Positions 62,835 through 64,000 of a DNA stretch of 64,000 bases are shown piece after piece (the stretch's first letter is position 1; each line of letters starts with the position of its first letter). This DNA is from Aequitasia sp047973235 (lineage in GTDB: Bacteria; Bacillota; Clostridia; Lachnospirales; Lachnospiraceae). The position numbers and the translations under genes are program-made. The notes beneath the pieces are model-generated. The model made no database searches. It was not told the origin of the DNA and saw only the letters and a program-made list of their open reading frames with translations. The stretch covers positions 10,287 to 74,286 of the forward strand of contig JBKEBP010000118.1 of assembly GCA_047973235.1 (NCBI GenBank), written 5' to 3'.

Positions 62835-63869
62835 ATGAACAACGCAAATAACAAATTAATGCTAGAAAATCTGAAAACACCTGTCAAGGGTTTGATACCA
62901 GCTCTTTTTCCAGAGGATCTTCTATATAAGCCTGATTTCGACGCAAATTCATGGTGGGCAGGCGGACTCTTTGAAACTAATGGTGAGCAATTGACTTATG
63001 TTTTCCATTTGATGACAGTAAAAGTACCTAACATGGGGATTGTCTTTTCGTATAGATTAACTTTCTCCAACGTAACAACTGGATGGTATTACGATTCGGG
63101 CGAAGTGGCCTGCCCGCTTTCTGAAATCAAGTTATCGGAAGCCGAATTCAATATCGAAGTGCCTAACGGCTATATTCGTGGCAATTTTGACCATATGGAA
63201 ATCAAAATGCGTGGTGAAAAGGCATCTGTCGACGTGGTCATGAAAGCAATGGGTTATCCTCTCTACAATGGTGGCGATGGCACGTTTGGGTGGCAGGGTT
63301 CGTTATGTCACCAGTTATCAATCCCTAACATGGCAACAACTGGCAGTTTGGTCTTGGAAGGAAAAACGTATCAAATCTCCGGAAAATCGTGGTTTGACCG
63401 CCAATGGCAAATGAACAATCCTAGCAGTTTGATGAGTCTGAAATGGGTTTGGATGTGCTTTGAGTTAAGCAACAAAGACATAATCAGCGTCTGGACAAAT
63501 GCTAGCGGTGACGTAGAAAACTCTTGGGCTACAATCATGCATCCGGACGGAACGCAGACTGTAACCTATGCAAATCCTTTGTCAAAGGGTATTAAAGAAT
63601 ACTGGCGTAGTGAGGCATCCGGCAATTGCTATCCGGTGCGTTGGAACGTGGAGCTTCCTGATTTGGATTCTCAGTTTGATGTCGTAACGTATCCGATAAA
63701 TCAGGAAATGTATTCTAAAATGCAAATTCCGGGAAGCTGTTATGAGGGCATTAGTACCGTTAAAGGAACCTATAAGGGGCAACCAGTATCCGGACATACC
63801 TTTGTTGAAATTATTGGCAAATGGGAAGAAGCGTGCTTGGAAAATAATGCTATTGAGAAAAAATTATAA
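62835..63869 (+). CDS. Lipocalin-fold CrtC/AttH-like protein
   Basis: A 344-residue protein of the carotenoid hydratase-like/AttH superfamily made of two lipocalin-like beta-barrels. Visible signatures are the tryptophan-rich opening ANSWWAGGLFETNGEQLTYV (about 31-50), a repeated beta-strand pattern, GKSWFDRQWQMNN near 195 (the GxxWxDRxW signature) and a late KWEEACL. No signal peptide is seen. The start is ATG 62835, about 8 bases after GAAAGGAG; the longer frame from 62802 has no such signal. It is divergent from a TetR gene. An enzyme of lipid or terpenoid type, or a lipid binder, is possible. Confidence 0.72.
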   Translation: MNNANNKLMLENLKTPVKGLIPALFPEDLLYKPDFDANSWWAGGLFETNGEQLTYVFHLMTVKVPNMGIVFSYRLTFSNVTTGWYYDSGEVACPLSEIKLSEAEFNIEVPNGYIRGNFDHMEIKMRGEKASVDVVMKAMGYPLYNGGDGTFGWQGSLCHQLSIPNMATTGSLVLEGKTYQISGKSWFDRQWQMNNPSSLMSLKWVWMCFELSNKDIISVWTNASGDVENSWATIMHPDGTQTVTYANPLSKGIKEYWRSEASGNCYPVRWNVELPDLDSQFDVVTYPINQEMYSKMQIPGSCYEGISTVKGTYKGQPVSGHTFVEIIGKWEEACLENNAIEKKL

Positions 63870-63951
63870 CTGTAATAGAAAAAGCATGAAGTACGGACGA
63901 TAGCCCGCGGGTGCACAATTACACGATGTTGCACCCCAAACACGCAAAAAA

Positions 63952-63974
63952 GCCGCCTCGAAAGGCGGCAAAAT
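63952..63974 (+). terminator. Hairpin downstream of the CrtC/AttH-like gene
   Basis: GCCGCCT (63952-63958) pairs with AGGCGGC (63963-63969) around CGAA, preceded by A6 and followed by AAAAT. A second small hairpin, AGGTC-AAAA-GACCT, occurs at 63978-63991. The A-rich left flank would give a T run on the minus strand, so it may mainly terminate leftward transcripts from beyond the window. Confidence 0.6.
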
Positions 63975-64000
63975 AGCAGGTCAAAAGACCTCTGAACGCT

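Overview
The window looks like a chromosomal segment of an anaerobic, low-to-medium GC Firmicute, most probably a Lachnospiraceae-type clostridium. Supporting signs are Gram-positive ribosome binding sites (AGGAGG) before nearly every gene, two T-box riboswitches, a CIRCE heat-shock operator, GatCAB, a CarD-type regulator, a DUF5721 protein, a permuted GH3 beta-glucosidase and several GTG/TTG starts. I see no rRNA, tRNA or CRISPR array. Assignments come from reading motifs and protein resemblance; no database search was run.

Layout. 1-8.3 kb: a plant-glycan utilisation cluster (end of a GPH-family sugar symporter, a GH2 hydrolase, a domain-permuted GH3 beta-glucosidase, two GH43-like enzymes), closed by a strong terminator. 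8.3-12.1 kb: a minus-strand envelope cluster (tiny membrane protein, zinc-ribbon/DUF4097 protein, zinc-ribbon membrane protein, cardiolipin synthase) divergent from a TetR regulator. 12.3-17.2 kb: a minus-strand redox cluster (old-yellow-enzyme/FAD/4Fe-4S reductase, two short-chain dehydrogenases) with an AraC regulator upstream. 17.3-20.5 kb: an AraC remnant, then an RpiR regulator, a TIM-barrel sugar isomerase and a Gfo/Idh/MocA dehydrogenase. 20.6-22.4 kb: a truncated insertion sequence, then a low-molecular-weight phosphatase and AsnA.

22.5-33.1 kb is a distinctly AT-rich sugar module. A membrane-anchored binding protein, histidine kinase, response regulator and a second binding protein are followed by a ribose-type ABC importer (binding lipoprotein, double ATPase, permease) and then a class II aldolase, a D-lyxose-type isomerase and a PfkB kinase. 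The logic is sensing, import and isomerase/kinase/aldolase catabolism, but the aldolase gene carries an in-frame amber codon. 33.1-34.7 kb holds a DUF975 membrane protein split by a frameshift at a homopolymer.

34.8-59 kb is mostly housekeeping: a T-box-controlled archaeal-type AspRS with gatC-gatA-gatB (an Asn-tRNA transamidation operon, with a T-box specifier that reads as AAC), a CarD regulator, a GNAT acetyltransferase, a LolD-type ATPase with a coiled-coil FtsX permease, CIRCE-controlled htpG, rluF-ligA-clpX, a D-2-hydroxyacid dehydrogenase, a TetR-feoA-feoB-feoC-like iron cluster, and T-box-controlled tyrS. 59-64 kb is accessory: a small membrane protein, an alpha/beta hydrolase with an excisionase-like HTH protein, a DUF3795 protein, what may be a phage-protein fragment, and a TetR regulator divergent from a CrtC/AttH-like lipocalin-fold protein.
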